From contig JAFPDR010000048.1 in assembly GCA_017389885.1 (NCBI GenBank), positions 1 through 8,490 on the forward strand: DNA of 8,490 bases, read 5' to 3'. The stretch comes from Kiritimatiellia bacterium. GTDB taxonomy: Bacteria > Verrucomicrobiota > Kiritimatiellia > RFP12 > UBA1067. The notes beneath the pieces were generated by a model that was given only the letters and a program-made list of their open reading frames with translations, did not search any database and was not told the origin of the DNA. Below, one piece after another: positions 1-6,312 of the stretch. How positions within the stretch are numbered: position 1 is the first letter of the stretch; each line of letters opens with the position of its first letter. The position numbers and the translations under genes are program-made.

Positions 1-1
1 G

Positions 2-253
2 ACGCCAGAGAAGATCACGTGGTCGGTGAACGGAAAGGCGACCCACGTGTACGAAAAAATCGGCGACGACCCGAAGCGCTACCCCTGGACGGAGCCCTTC
101 TACCTCATGATCGACATGCAGCTCGGCGGCCAATGGGTAGGCACTGTGGACGAATCGACGCTTCCGACGGCCATGCACGTCGACTGGGTGAAGATCTACT
201 CCGGCTCCCGCAACGGCAAGACCTTCACCGAATTCCTGAAGCCGACGAAGTAG
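2..253 (+). CDS. Glycoside hydrolase family 16 protein, C-terminal end (partial)
   Basis: This is the last 83 codons of a gene that enters from the left edge and stops at TAG 251-253. The visible residues match the C-terminal strands of GH16 beta-glucanase/laminarinase jelly-rolls: an ITWSVNGK segment (family form: I-x-W-x-V-D-G-K), then PFYLMIDMQLGGQWVG and the closing MHVDWVKIY strand. GH16 enzymes are usually secreted and cleave beta-1,3/1,4-glucans, agar, carrageenan or related polymers. The catalytic E-x-D-x-x-E motif and any signal peptide lie outside the window, so substrate and activity cannot be judged. The gene converges on the heparinase-like gene, with 73 nt between their stops. 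Family assignment is fairly secure; a non-catalytic GH16-fold domain is the main alternative. Confidence 0.85.
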   Translation, partial: TPEKITWSVNGKATHVYEKIGDDPKRYPWTEPFYLMIDMQLGGQWVGTVDESTLPTAMHVDWVKIYSGSRNGKTFTEFLKPTK

Positions 254-262
254 CGTTTACCA

Positions 263-277
263 TGGGGACAGTCCCCA
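263..277. repeat. Short perfect palindrome, REP-like
   Basis: TGGGGAC-A-GTCCCCA is a 7-bp perfect inverted repeat around a single A, in the gap between two convergent genes. A TGTCCC at 292-297 can also pair with GGGACA at 265-270. No T-tract follows on either strand, so it does not look like a normal intrinsic terminator. GGGGACAGTCCCC-type sequences resemble extragenic palindromes linked to REP-associated transposases in several phyla, but no such transposase is present here. That resemblance is from memory. Confidence 0.4.
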
Positions 278-326
278 CCGCGCTTGCGACGTGTCCCTTC
301 GCCTGACCCGCCTCACTTGATTCCAC

Positions 327-2171
327 TCACTTTGCGAGCGCAAACCTGACCTTCGCGGATGCCTTGCCGTCATCTCCCGCACGCACCACGAAGGAAGCGA
401 TGGAGAAGCCGGGATTGGGCGAGTTGAGGGGCTTGGGGCCCTCCGCCTCGGAGACGGACCACAAAGTCGCCTGCGTGCCCTCGCGGACCACGCTGAGCGC
501 ATGGTCTCCGTCCGTCAGAGAGAGGCTGCCACCCTTCGCCTCGGCCTCCGCCTTCAGGACGAACTGCCAGTGCACCTCGGTCCCCGGCTTGAGCCCATAA
601 AACGAGTCGGACACCTCAAACGTCTTGCCGTCCCTGGAAAGCGTCGCGACGCGCGTAACGTTCGTCGCGTCCGGATACAGGGACGTCAGGTCGATTATGG
701 CCGAAGGGGACGGAGAGTCGACGGCGTTGACGAACTTGGCGAAGCCCTTGACGGACTGCTGCGCGTCGCCGATGCGCGGCACGTTGTGTCCGAACGTGTT
801 GAGCCTGAGGAGCGACCAGCGCGAGGACTCCTGCGACATGCTCCAGAGCGAGACGGTCTTCATCTGCTCGATGCGGTTGTACTCCTCGTGCGGAAGCTCC
901 CACGCCCAGCGCACCCCGGCCATGTCGAGGACGAAGTTGCCGCCGTCCATGTGTCCGTGGTTCGCGCTCGGGCTGCCGCCCTTGAGCCCCGCGAACGAAT
1001 CGCCCTTGCCCCATCCGGAGCGGAGCGTCGCGATCGGGACCACGCCCTTCGCGCACCACACGAGCGGCGCGCGGCCGGGGAACGTCTCGAGCTTCCTGTC
1101 GTCCATCCAGAGGAGCTCGACCGGCGGCTGCCATCCGGAGAAGTTCTTCGGCGTCGGGTTGTTCCACGCCCACACCTCCTTCGCGGAGACGACGTCGGGG
1201 CGGTTTAGCTTGCGGGCGAACCACCACAGTATCTGCATCGCGGAGCGTCCGGAGCCGCAGTCCGAGTAGCCGACGGTGAGCCCGGTCGGACCCGTCACGA
1301 GGTTGGGGTAGTCGGCGGTCTCCCAGAACCCTGGAAGGTCCGAGAGGCCGAAGTCGGTCCCGCACGCGGACTCGAGCATCGCGATCGCGAAGACGTTGAA
1401 GCTGACGCCGTAGTGCCAGTAGCCGGTTCCCTCCGGATAGCATCCGTCGGGAGACATCGCCTTCATGGATATCGGCAGCGCCTCGACGCTCTCCTTGAGC
1501 ATCTTCGCGCAGTCTGCGCGCAGCGCAGGGTCGTCCGCGAGCGAGAGCGCGGCGGCGATCATCCCGGCGCGGCACACCTGCCCCCAGTTGTTGCTCGCCT
1601 TCGCCCACCATCCGCCCTTCTTGCCGGCGTCGAGTCCGTTCCTCGCGAGTCCCTCGCGTATCCCGCGGCGCTCGTCCTCGGAAAGCCCGTCGTACAGCCA
1701 GTCGTATCCGATCGCGACGGCGAGCGACATCTCGCCCGTGTCGAGGAAGTGGCTCGGGTTCCAGTCCGAGAAAGCGCAGACGGCGTTCAGCTCCGCGAGG
1801 GCGCGCTCGAGGTACCTGCGCTCGCCGGTGACGCGGTACGCCATCGAGAGCGTCGATATGCGGTAGAGGGCGGTGCGCGAGGTGCCGAGAAGGCGTCGTC
1901 CGACGAGCTTGCGCTCGAGGGGCCGCGTCCCGAGAAGCAGATCCGCACGCTCGAGGACGCGCTTCAGCGCGAGCTCGCGCAGCGACCCCTTCTTCGCGGC
2001 GGGCTTTATCGCGGCGAATCCGTCGGCCCCTGCGAAGAGCCTCGGATGCCCCTTCTCCACGGCGACGCCGATCGCGTCGTCGAACGACTTTGGCCCGACC
2101 GCCGCGGTGACGGACGGGCACGCGGAGACCGCAAGCGCTGCGAGCGCCGCGGACACTATGGTTTTCTTCAT
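327..2171 (-). CDS. Secreted heparinase II/III-family protein (putative polysaccharide lyase)
   Basis: A 614-residue exported protein. The start at 2171 is chosen because an AGGGGAG ribosome site lies about 6 nt upstream and a signal peptide follows (MKK, hydrophobic 5-17). Cleavage may be near VTAA (21-24), or VSAC18 may act as a lipobox, making it a lipoprotein. Residues ~40-370 look like the alpha-helical toroid, with NNWG (194-197) and DGCYPEGTGYWHYG (242-255). Residues ~375-614 look like the beta-sandwich heparinase II/III domain, with NHGHMDGGNFVL (404-415) and NTFGHN (458-463). By family analogy Tyr251 and His405/His407 are candidate catalytic or metal-binding residues. Such enzymes cleave uronate-containing glycans by beta-elimination; the substrate cannot be read from sequence. 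It follows the carbamoyltransferase gene by 29 nt, so co-transcription is likely. An in-frame ATG at 2201 (MSAGLKGEQT-) is a less likely start. Confidence 0.85.
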   Translation of the reverse strand: MKKTIVSAALAALAVSACPSVTAAVGPKSFDDAIGVAVEKGHPRLFAGADGFAAIKPAAKKGSLRELALKRVLERADLLLGTRPLERKLVGRRLLGTSRTALYRISTLSMAYRVTGERRYLERALAELNAVCAFSDWNPSHFLDTGEMSLAVAIGYDWLYDGLSEDERRGIREGLARNGLDAGKKGGWWAKASNNWGQVCRAGMIAAALSLADDPALRADCAKMLKESVEALPISMKAMSPDGCYPEGTGYWHYGVSFNVFAIAMLESACGTDFGLSDLPGFWETADYPNLVTGPTGLTVGYSDCGSGRSAMQILWWFARKLNRPDVVSAKEVWAWNNPTPKNFSGWQPPVELLWMDDRKLETFPGRAPLVWCAKGVVPIATLRSGWGKGDSFAGLKGGSPSANHGHMDGGNFVLDMAGVRWAWELPHEEYNRIEQMKTVSLWSMSQESSRWSLLRLNTFGHNVPRIGDAQQSVKGFAKFVNAVDSPSPSAIIDLTSLYPDATNVTRVATLSRDGKTFEVSDSFYGLKPGTEVHWQFVLKAEAEAKGGSLSLTDGDHALSVVREGTQATLWSVSEAEGPKPLNSPNPGFSIASFVVRAGDDGKASAKVRFALAK

Positions 2172-2200
2172 TGTCTGCTCCCCTTTCAAACCTGCGGACA

Positions 2201-3208
2201 TCACACCGCCGCGCGGTCGCACAGCGCCGAGACGAGCAGCGCCTTTATGGTGTGCATGCGGTTCTCGGACTCGTCGAACACCTTCGAGTACTTCGACTCG
2301 AACACCTCGTCCGTCACCTCGAGCGCGCCGCAGTCCTTCGTGACCTCCGTCTCGAAGTCGTGGAACGCGGGCAGGCAGTGGAGGAACATGAGCTTCCCGT
2401 CGACGTTCCCCGTCGCGCGCATGAGGTCCATGTTGATCTGGTACGGACGCAGCATCTTGATTCTCTCGGCGGTCTTGGCCTCCTCGCCCATCGAGACCCA
2501 CACGTCGGTGTAGAGGACGTTCGCGCCCTTCACGCCCTCCGTCGGGTTCTCGAACACGCGTATGTCTACTCCGTTGCGCTTCGCGACCTCCTCCGCCTCG
2601 GCGAGCACAGCCTCGTCCGGCCTGAGCTCCTTCGGGCAGCAGCAGACGTACCTGACGCCGCACTTGGCGCAGCCCATCATGAGCGAGTTCGCGACGTTGT
2701 TGCGTCCGTCGCCAACGTACGCGACGGTCGTGTTCGCGTCGAGGGAGCCGAAGTTCTCGCGGACCGTGAGGAGGTCCGCGAATATCTGCGTCGGATGGTA
2801 GTCGTCCGTAAGGCCGTTCCACACCGGCACGCCCGAGTACTTCGCGAGCGCCTCGCAGTCCGCCTGCCTGAAGCCGCGGAAGAGGATTCCGTCGTAGATG
2901 CGACCGAGCACGCGCGCGGTGTCCTTCACGGACTCCTTCTTGCCGAAGTGTATGTCCGGGCGCGTGAGGTACTCGCCGTTCCCGCCCTCGTCCCTGACGG
3001 CTATCAGCGTGGAGTTGCGCGTGCGCGTGGAGCTCTTCTCGAAGATGAGCGCGATGTTCTTCCTGTGCAGAAGATCTCCCCTGACGCCGGCAGCGCGGCG
3101 CGCCTTGAGCTGGGCGGAGAGGTCGATGAGGTTGAGCATCTCCTCGTCCGTGAACGACGCGAGACGCATCATGGAGCGTCCCTTCAGGCTGTCCATCCAA
3201 GTAAGCAT
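2201..3208 (-). CDS. argF: Ornithine carbamoyltransferase
   Basis: Transfers the carbamoyl group from carbamoyl phosphate to ornithine, giving citrulline (arginine synthesis; reversed in the arginine deiminase pathway). The cytosolic protein has 335 residues, close to the E. coli ArgF/ArgI length. The start at 3208 follows AAGGAG by about 9 nt; an upstream in-frame ATG at 3244 lies in a simple repeat and is rejected. Visible motifs are SSTRTR (59-64, carbamoyl-phosphate site), HPTQ (138-141), DVWVSMG (235-241, the ornithine loop that separates OTC from aspartate and acetylornithine relatives), HCLP (277-280) and ENRMHT near the end. KKESVKDTARVLGR (90-103) resembles the long OTC type of enterobacteria. 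Oddities: after STRTR it reads NSTLIAV rather than the usual xSFEVA, and Cys180, 183, 189, 190 and 191 cluster. No other arg gene is present, so anabolic versus catabolic use is open. Confidence 0.93.
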   Translation of the reverse strand: MLTWMDSLKGRSMMRLASFTDEEMLNLIDLSAQLKARRAAGVRGDLLHRKNIALIFEKSSTRTRNSTLIAVRDEGGNGEYLTRPDIHFGKKESVKDTARVLGRIYDGILFRGFRQADCEALAKYSGVPVWNGLTDDYHPTQIFADLLTVRENFGSLDANTTVAYVGDGRNNVANSLMMGCAKCGVRYVCCCPKELRPDEAVLAEAEEVAKRNGVDIRVFENPTEGVKGANVLYTDVWVSMGEEAKTAERIKMLRPYQINMDLMRATGNVDGKLMFLHCLPAFHDFETEVTKDCGALEVTDEVFESKYSKVFDESENRMHTIKALLVSALCDRAAV

Positions 3209-3223
3209 TGCTTTTTCTCCTTG

Positions 3224-3245
3224 TTTCAACTTTCCAACTTTCAAC
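3224..3245. repeat. Tandem heptamer repeat TTTCAAC
   Basis: Three adjacent units read on the + strand as TTTCAAC (3224-3230), TTTCCAAC (3231-3238) and TTTCAAC (3239-3245). They fill nearly half of the 55-nt purN-argF gap and end just before the argF ribosome site. The A/T-rich units stand out from the GC-rich surroundings. They form no obvious hairpin. Confidence 0.6.
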
Positions 3246-3263
3246 TGCCGATGTGCCTCGGGG

Positions 3264-3878
3264 TCATCCGATGCGGACTCTCCTGCCCTCTATGCGGTAC
3301 CTGCCGGAGGCGAGTATGTTCAGCGCCTCGGGGAAGGCGATGTGCTCCTGCACCTGGATTCGCGCGTGGAGCGACTCCGGCGTGTCGTCTTCGAGAACGG
3401 GCACCGCCTTCTGGACGATGATGGGCCCGGAGTCGGTCCCCGCGTCGACGAAGTGCACGGTAACGCCCGCGACCTTGCATCCGTAGTCGAGCGCCTGCGT
3501 CCAGCTGTGGACGCCCGGGAACGCCGGGAGGAGCGCGGGGTGGATGTTGAGGACGCGGTTCGGGAACGCGGCGAGGAGCTTGGGCTTCACGATGCGCATG
3601 AACCCCGCGAGGACGACGGTGTCGACTCCGGCCTCCTTCAGCAGCTCGATGCAGCGGTCTTCCGCGGGGCCCTCGAGCTTCGTCTTCCACGGCGCGCAGT
3701 CGAGGTACTGGCACGGGATGCCGTGGCGCTTCGCGCGGTCGAGTATCTTCGCGTCCTGAACGTCCGCAAGGACAAGCTTTATCTCCGCGTCGAGGGTTCC
3801 GGCCCCGATCGCGTCCACTATCGACTGCATGTTCGAGCCCGCGCCGGACCCGAGAACTCCGAGATGTAATCTGCTCAT
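3264..3878 (-). CDS. purN: Phosphoribosylglycinamide formyltransferase (GAR transformylase)
   Basis: Uses 10-formyltetrahydrofolate to formylate glycinamide ribonucleotide, the third step of de novo purine synthesis, in the cytosol. The 204-residue length fits the PurN family. Visible landmarks are the N-terminal phosphate loop GSGAGSN (10-16), FMRIVKPKLL (93-102), the catalytic stretch NIHPALLP (111-118) with Asn111 and His113, and HFVDAGTDSGPII (142-154) with Asp149 at the catalytic aspartate position. The start at 3878 is the only one that keeps the first beta strand. It has no Shine-Dalgarno sequence: a TATAAT box ends just 6 nt upstream, so the mRNA may be leaderless. argF follows after 55 nt on the same strand. 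Family assignment is secure. Confidence 0.95.
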   Translation of the reverse strand: MSRLHLGVLGSGAGSNMQSIVDAIGAGTLDAEIKLVLADVQDAKILDRAKRHGIPCQYLDCAPWKTKLEGPAEDRCIELLKEAGVDTVVLAGFMRIVKPKLLAAFPNRVLNIHPALLPAFPGVHSWTQALDYGCKVAGVTVHFVDAGTDSGPIIVQKAVPVLEDDTPESLHARIQVQEHIAFPEALNILASGRYRIEGRRVRIG

Positions 3879-3884
3879 ATGCGT

Positions 3885-3893
3885 ATTATACCA
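3885..3893 (-). promoter_or_regulatory. Extended -10 promoter element for purN
   Basis: The - strand reads TTTTTT-GG-TATAAT, giving a consensus -10 (3890 to 3885) with an extended TGG just before it. Six bases, ACGCAT, separate it from the purN ATG, so transcription would start at or next to the first codon. No good -35 is visible; the expected position, about 3908-3914, lies inside the rplI terminator stem. Consensus quality is high, but promoter activity is inferred. Confidence 0.6.
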
Positions 3894-3924
3894 AAAAAGC
3901 GGACGCGCATCGCCGCGCGTCCGC
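3893..3924 (-). terminator. Intrinsic terminator after rplI
   Basis: A perfect 10-bp stem, GCGGACGCGC (3899-3908) with GCGCGTCCGC (3915-3924), encloses a 6-nt loop. On the - strand it is followed by six T (3898-3893), a textbook Rho-independent terminator 26 nt past the rplI stop. The other side carries TTTCTTTTT on the + strand, so it could also work in reverse, although no + strand gene needs it. Confidence 0.88.
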
Positions 3925-3950
3925 CTTTCTTTTTCCGGTCCGGGCCGGGC

Positions 3951-4418
3951 TCACTCCGCGGGAGCGGCCTCGTCGAGGATCTCGATGCGGCACTTCGCGA
4001 AGACGCCGTGGCCGAGGTCGATCTTGGCCTCGTACTCGCCGACCTCGCGCAGCGACTCCTCGAGGGAGAACTGGCCGCGCTCGATCTTGACCCCGCGCTG
4101 GGCCTCGATGGCCGCGAGGAGGTCGGTAACGCTGACTGCGCCGTAGAGCTTCTTGCCGTCCGTGGTCGGCGCGGAGACGGTGAGGGAGAGGCCCTCGAGC
4201 TTCTTCGCGACGGCGAGAGCGGCCTTCTTCTCCTCGGCGGCGCGCGCGGCGCGCTCGGCCTCGAGCTTCTTGAGGCGGCGCTTGGCGGCTTCCGTCACGA
4301 CGGAGGCGAGGCCCTTCGGGTCGAGGTAGTTGCGGAAGTAGCCCGGGGCGACCTTGACGATGTCGCCGGCCTTGCCGAGCTTCTTCACGTTGTCCATGAG
4401 CATCACTTCGATATGCAT
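3951..4418 (-). CDS. rplI: Large ribosomal subunit protein bL9
   Basis: bL9 binds 23S rRNA at the base of the L1 stalk and projects away from the 50S surface; it helps maintain reading frame and spacing between ribosomes. The 155 residues begin MHIEVMLMDNVKKLGKAGD, and the N-domain signature follows through VKVAPGYFRNYLDPKGLA (about 21-38). A long charged, Ala/Lys/Glu-rich connecting helix spans about 43-75, then the C-terminal rRNA-binding domain. The tail ends in an acidic Ala-rich EILDEAAPAE. AAGGAG lies about 8 nt before the ATG. It is the last gene of the rplY-rpsF-ssb-rpsR-rplI run, 18 nt after rpsR, and is followed by a strong terminator. Length and motifs are normal for the family. 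Confidence 0.96.
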   Translation of the reverse strand: MHIEVMLMDNVKKLGKAGDIVKVAPGYFRNYLDPKGLASVVTEAAKRRLKKLEAERAARAAEEKKAALAVAKKLEGLSLTVSAPTTDGKKLYGAVSVTDLLAAIEAQRGVKIERGQFSLEESLREVGEYEAKIDLGHGVFAKCRIEILDEAAPAE

Positions 4419-4436
4419 TGCAGTGCTCCTTTCCGC

Positions 4437-4667
4437 TTAGGCCATGAGGCCCATGTTGCGGGCGCGCTTGACGCCCTGGCGGATCTGGCGCTGCTGCGCG
4501 GAGGTGACTCCGGTGATGCGCGCCGGCAGGATCTTGCCGTAGTCCGTGATGTAGTACTTCAGCGTCGCTATGTCGTTGACGTCGATCTGGTCCTTCGGAC
4601 CGAGCGCCGGACGCTTGCGTGCGGCGAACTCCTCGCCGGCAGAGCTGTTGGATTTCTTGAAAGCCAT
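4437..4667 (-). CDS. rpsR: Small ribosomal subunit protein bS18
   Basis: bS18 pairs with bS6 on the 30S platform and contacts 16S rRNA. The 76-residue protein has the conserved core DIATLKYYITDYGKILPARITG (about 32-53), then QQRQIRQGVKRARNMGL. It contains no cysteine, so it is a zinc-free form. The N-terminal basic extension is short and the C-terminus ends at LMA, without the PY seen in E. coli. An AAGGAA site lies about 9 nt before the ATG. Its place between ssb and rplI is the widely conserved bacterial order. One Ile codon in the core is AUA, unusual for a highly expressed gene in a GC-rich genome. Confidence 0.96.
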   Translation of the reverse strand: MAFKKSNSSAGEEFAARKRPALGPKDQIDVNDIATLKYYITDYGKILPARITGVTSAQQRQIRQGVKRARNMGLMA

Positions 4668-4702
4668 TTTGGTTTTCCTTGGTTGTTAATTTTGTTTACG
4701 TG

Positions 4703-5131
4703 CTAGAAGGGAAGTTCTTCGGGATCGGACTCCAGTCCGTTCACGGAAGCTGCCGGTGGCTGCTGGGCCTCCTGCGGCCTCTGCTGGCGGAGATCGCCCT
4801 TCGGGGGCGCGAGGAACTTGATCGTCATCGCGCGGACCTTGAGCTTCTGGTGCCTTACGCCGTCCTTCTCCCAGGTGTCCATCTGCAGCCTGCCCTCGAC
4901 GAGGACGGGGCTGCCCTTCGAGAGGAACTGTCCGCACAGCTCCGCGAGCTTGTCCCATGCGTCGACATCGACGAACACGGGGAAGTCCTGGAGCTGTCCG
5001 CTGCGGTCCCTGCGGCGTTCGTTGATCGCGACGCCGAGGCGCGCGACCTTCATGCCGCTCGAACCCGTCGCGCGGATGTCTGGATCGCGCGTCAGGTTGC
5101 CCATGATAATCACCTTGTTGAAGGATGCCAT
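4703..5131 (-). CDS. ssb: Single-stranded DNA-binding protein
   Basis: SSB coats single-stranded DNA as a tetramer during replication, repair and recombination and recruits partners through its C-terminal tip. The 142-residue protein has one OB-fold (about 1-110), starting MASFNKVIIMGNLTRDPD, with core strands FPVFVDVDAWDKLAELC and GSPVLVEGRLQMDTWEKDG. A short Gln/Pro-rich linker (about 111-128) follows. The tip is ESDPEELPF: it keeps the acidic run and the final Pro-Phe of the partner-binding peptide, with Leu in place of Ile before PF. It lies between rpsF (24-nt gap) and rpsR (35-nt gap), the standard cluster. An AAGG-containing purine tract precedes the ATG closely. It is shorter than E. 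coli SSB because of the compact linker. Confidence 0.96.
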   Translation of the reverse strand: MASFNKVIIMGNLTRDPDIRATGSSGMKVARLGVAINERRRDRSGQLQDFPVFVDVDAWDKLAELCGQFLSKGSPVLVEGRLQMDTWEKDGVRHQKLKVRAMTIKFLAPPKGDLRQQRPQEAQQPPAASVNGLESDPEELPF

Positions 5132-5155
5132 GTCCTTGATCCCTTCCTGCTTCCT

Positions 5156-5566
5156 TTACGCCTCGGCCGGTGCCTCCGCGTCGGCTGCCGCGGCCGCCGC
5201 GGCCTGCGCGGCGTCCTTGCGCGCCTGGCGCTCCGCGCGCGCCGCGCGCTCGTCGGCAAGCTTGGCCTCGCGGCGTTCGTCGACGGCGAGGATCTGCACG
5301 CGGAACACCTCCTCGACGAGGTGGTAGCGGTTCACGAGCTCGGAGACCTTCGCGGGGTCGAGCTCGATGCGCACCTTGACGTAGATGCCGGTGTTGTGCT
5401 TCTTCATCGGACGGGCGAAGCCGTCCTTCGGCGCGCCGATGACGACCGTCTCGAGCACGTTGCCGCCGAGCCTCGTGACTTCGGCGAGAGCCTTCTCGAG
5501 CCTCTCGTTGACGGCGTCTTCCTTCGCGATTCCCACGAAGATGTAGAGCGCATCGTACTTCTTCAT
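5156..5566 (-). CDS. rpsF: Small ribosomal subunit protein bS6
   Basis: bS6 forms a dimer with bS18 on the 30S platform. The 136-residue protein starts MKKYDALYIFVG and keeps the ferredoxin-like core through about residue 97. GIYVKVRIELDPAKVSELVNRY (about 60-81) matches the family's central beta strand and helix. Residues ~98-136 form an extra, highly charged then Ala-rich tail (ERAARAERQARKDAAQ, then an Ala run), beyond the ~95-residue common core; E. coli bS6 also has a tail, but an acidic one. Its ATG overlaps the rplY stop as TAATG, which suggests translational coupling, and a GAGGAG purine run at the end of rplY supplies the ribosome site. ssb follows after 24 nt. Confidence 0.95.
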   Translation of the reverse strand: MKKYDALYIFVGIAKEDAVNERLEKALAEVTRLGGNVLETVVIGAPKDGFARPMKKHNTGIYVKVRIELDPAKVSELVNRYHLVEEVFRVQILAVDERREAKLADERAARAERQARKDAAQAAAAAAADAEAPAEA

Positions 5567-6249
5567 TACTTCTTCTCCTCCTTCTTGTCGGCAGCGCCGG
5601 CCGCCTCTTCCTTGCCCTTCTTGATGACCTCGGGTGTCGCCGCGGCTGCTGCGGCGGCTGCGCCGGCGGCGCCACCTGCTGCGGGAGCGTCGTCCGGAGC
5701 CTTCACGACGGCCACGGGAACCTCGCCGCGCGTGACGACGGTCTGCTTGTCGCCGAGGTTGAGGTCGCGCACGAAGAGCGTCTGGTCGAGCCCGAGCTTC
5801 GAGACGTCGATCTCGAACTTCTCGGCGATGTCGGTCGGCAGGCAGTCGACGTCGATCGTGCGGAGCGTCTGTTCGAGGACGCCGCCGCCGAGCTTGACGC
5901 CGACGGACTCGCCGACGAGGTACAGCGGAACCGTGACGCGGACCTTCTCGGTCAGCGACACCTCGCTGAAATCAACGTGAATCGGAGTGCCCGCGAGAAC
6001 GTCGTTCTGCATCTCGCGCATGAGCGCCGGGACCTCCTTGCCGTCCATGTCGAGCGTGACCAGGAGCTGCTTGCTCGCGTGCCCGCGCATCGCCATCATG
6101 AAGTCGTGCGCAGGGAGCTTTATGAGCTCGGTGCCGCCCTTCCTCATCTTCATCACGCTTCCGGGGATCATCCCCGTCTTGCGCAAACGGCGGACCGCCC
6201 CAGTACCCTGCTCGGTACGAGCCTCCGCCTTGATCCTTATCTGATCCAT
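5566..6249 (-). CDS. rplY: Large ribosomal subunit protein bL25, CTC form
   Basis: bL25 binds 5S rRNA in the 50S central protuberance. The long CTC/TL5-like form is present: an N-terminal 5S-binding domain (about 1-95: RTEQGTGAVRRLRKTG, then GTPIHVDF at 87-94) and a C-terminal beta domain (about 96-185: GGGVLEQTLR, VDCLPTDIAEKFEIDVS). Residues ~186-227 are a low-complexity tail, an Ala/Gly run then a Lys/Glu end. The start at 6249 has AAAGG about 8 nt upstream and gives the usual MDQIRIKAE opening; an in-frame ATG at 6279 would add ten atypical residues. It is the first gene of the operon and overlaps rpsF by 1 nt. No pth (peptidyl-tRNA hydrolase) gene lies between rplY and rpsF, where many bacteria carry it. 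Confidence 0.94.
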   Translation of the reverse strand: MDQIRIKAEARTEQGTGAVRRLRKTGMIPGSVMKMRKGGTELIKLPAHDFMMAMRGHASKQLLVTLDMDGKEVPALMREMQNDVLAGTPIHVDFSEVSLTEKVRVTVPLYLVGESVGVKLGGGVLEQTLRTIDVDCLPTDIAEKFEIDVSKLGLDQTLFVRDLNLGDKQTVVTRGEVPVAVVKAPDDAPAAGGAAGAAAAAAAATPEVIKKGKEEAAGAADKKEEKK

Positions 6250-6272
6250 CTTTTGCCTTTTCTGGTAATCTG

Positions 6273-6312
6273 ACCGCATGCTCTCGCGACACCCGTCGCT
6301 ACCCTCTGCGGC
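6273..6312 (-). other. Possible two-stem leader structure in the rplY 5' UTR
   Basis: On the - strand an outer stem GCCGCA (6312-6307) can pair with TGCGGT (6278-6273; five Watson-Crick pairs plus one G-U). Inside it, GCGAC (6299-6295) pairs with GTCGC (6290-6286) around a GGGT loop. It falls in the predicted ~69-nt leader of the rplY operon, ending just upstream of the ribosome site. Ribosomal operons often carry autoregulatory leaders, but I could not match this one to the known S6:S18 element. Confidence 0.35.

Noticed and set aside
616..2121. 501-codon - strand frame inside the heparinase gene
   Set aside because: Same-strand shifted frame, very Arg-rich, fully inside a gene with clear motifs.
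2172..3200. Upstream extension of the heparinase frame to a 957-residue protein
   Set aside because: The extra N-terminal part lies wholly over argF in another frame, is rich in Arg/Gly/Ala as expected of GC-rich shadow frames, and the real start at 2171 has a ribosome site and signal peptide.
3248..3261. Possible terminator between purN and argF (CCGA...TCGG)
   Set aside because: The stem is only 4 bp and no T-tract follows on the - strand.
2171..3421. Long + strand frame opposite argF (416 codons)
   Set aside because: It is antisense to a clear argF gene and has biased Arg/Leu/Val/His composition with no recognisable motif.
4679..5980. Long + strand frame opposite ssb, rpsF and rplY (433 codons)
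   Set aside because: Complementary-strand artefact: three conserved genes occupy the other strand in tight operon spacing, and the frame has no family resemblance.
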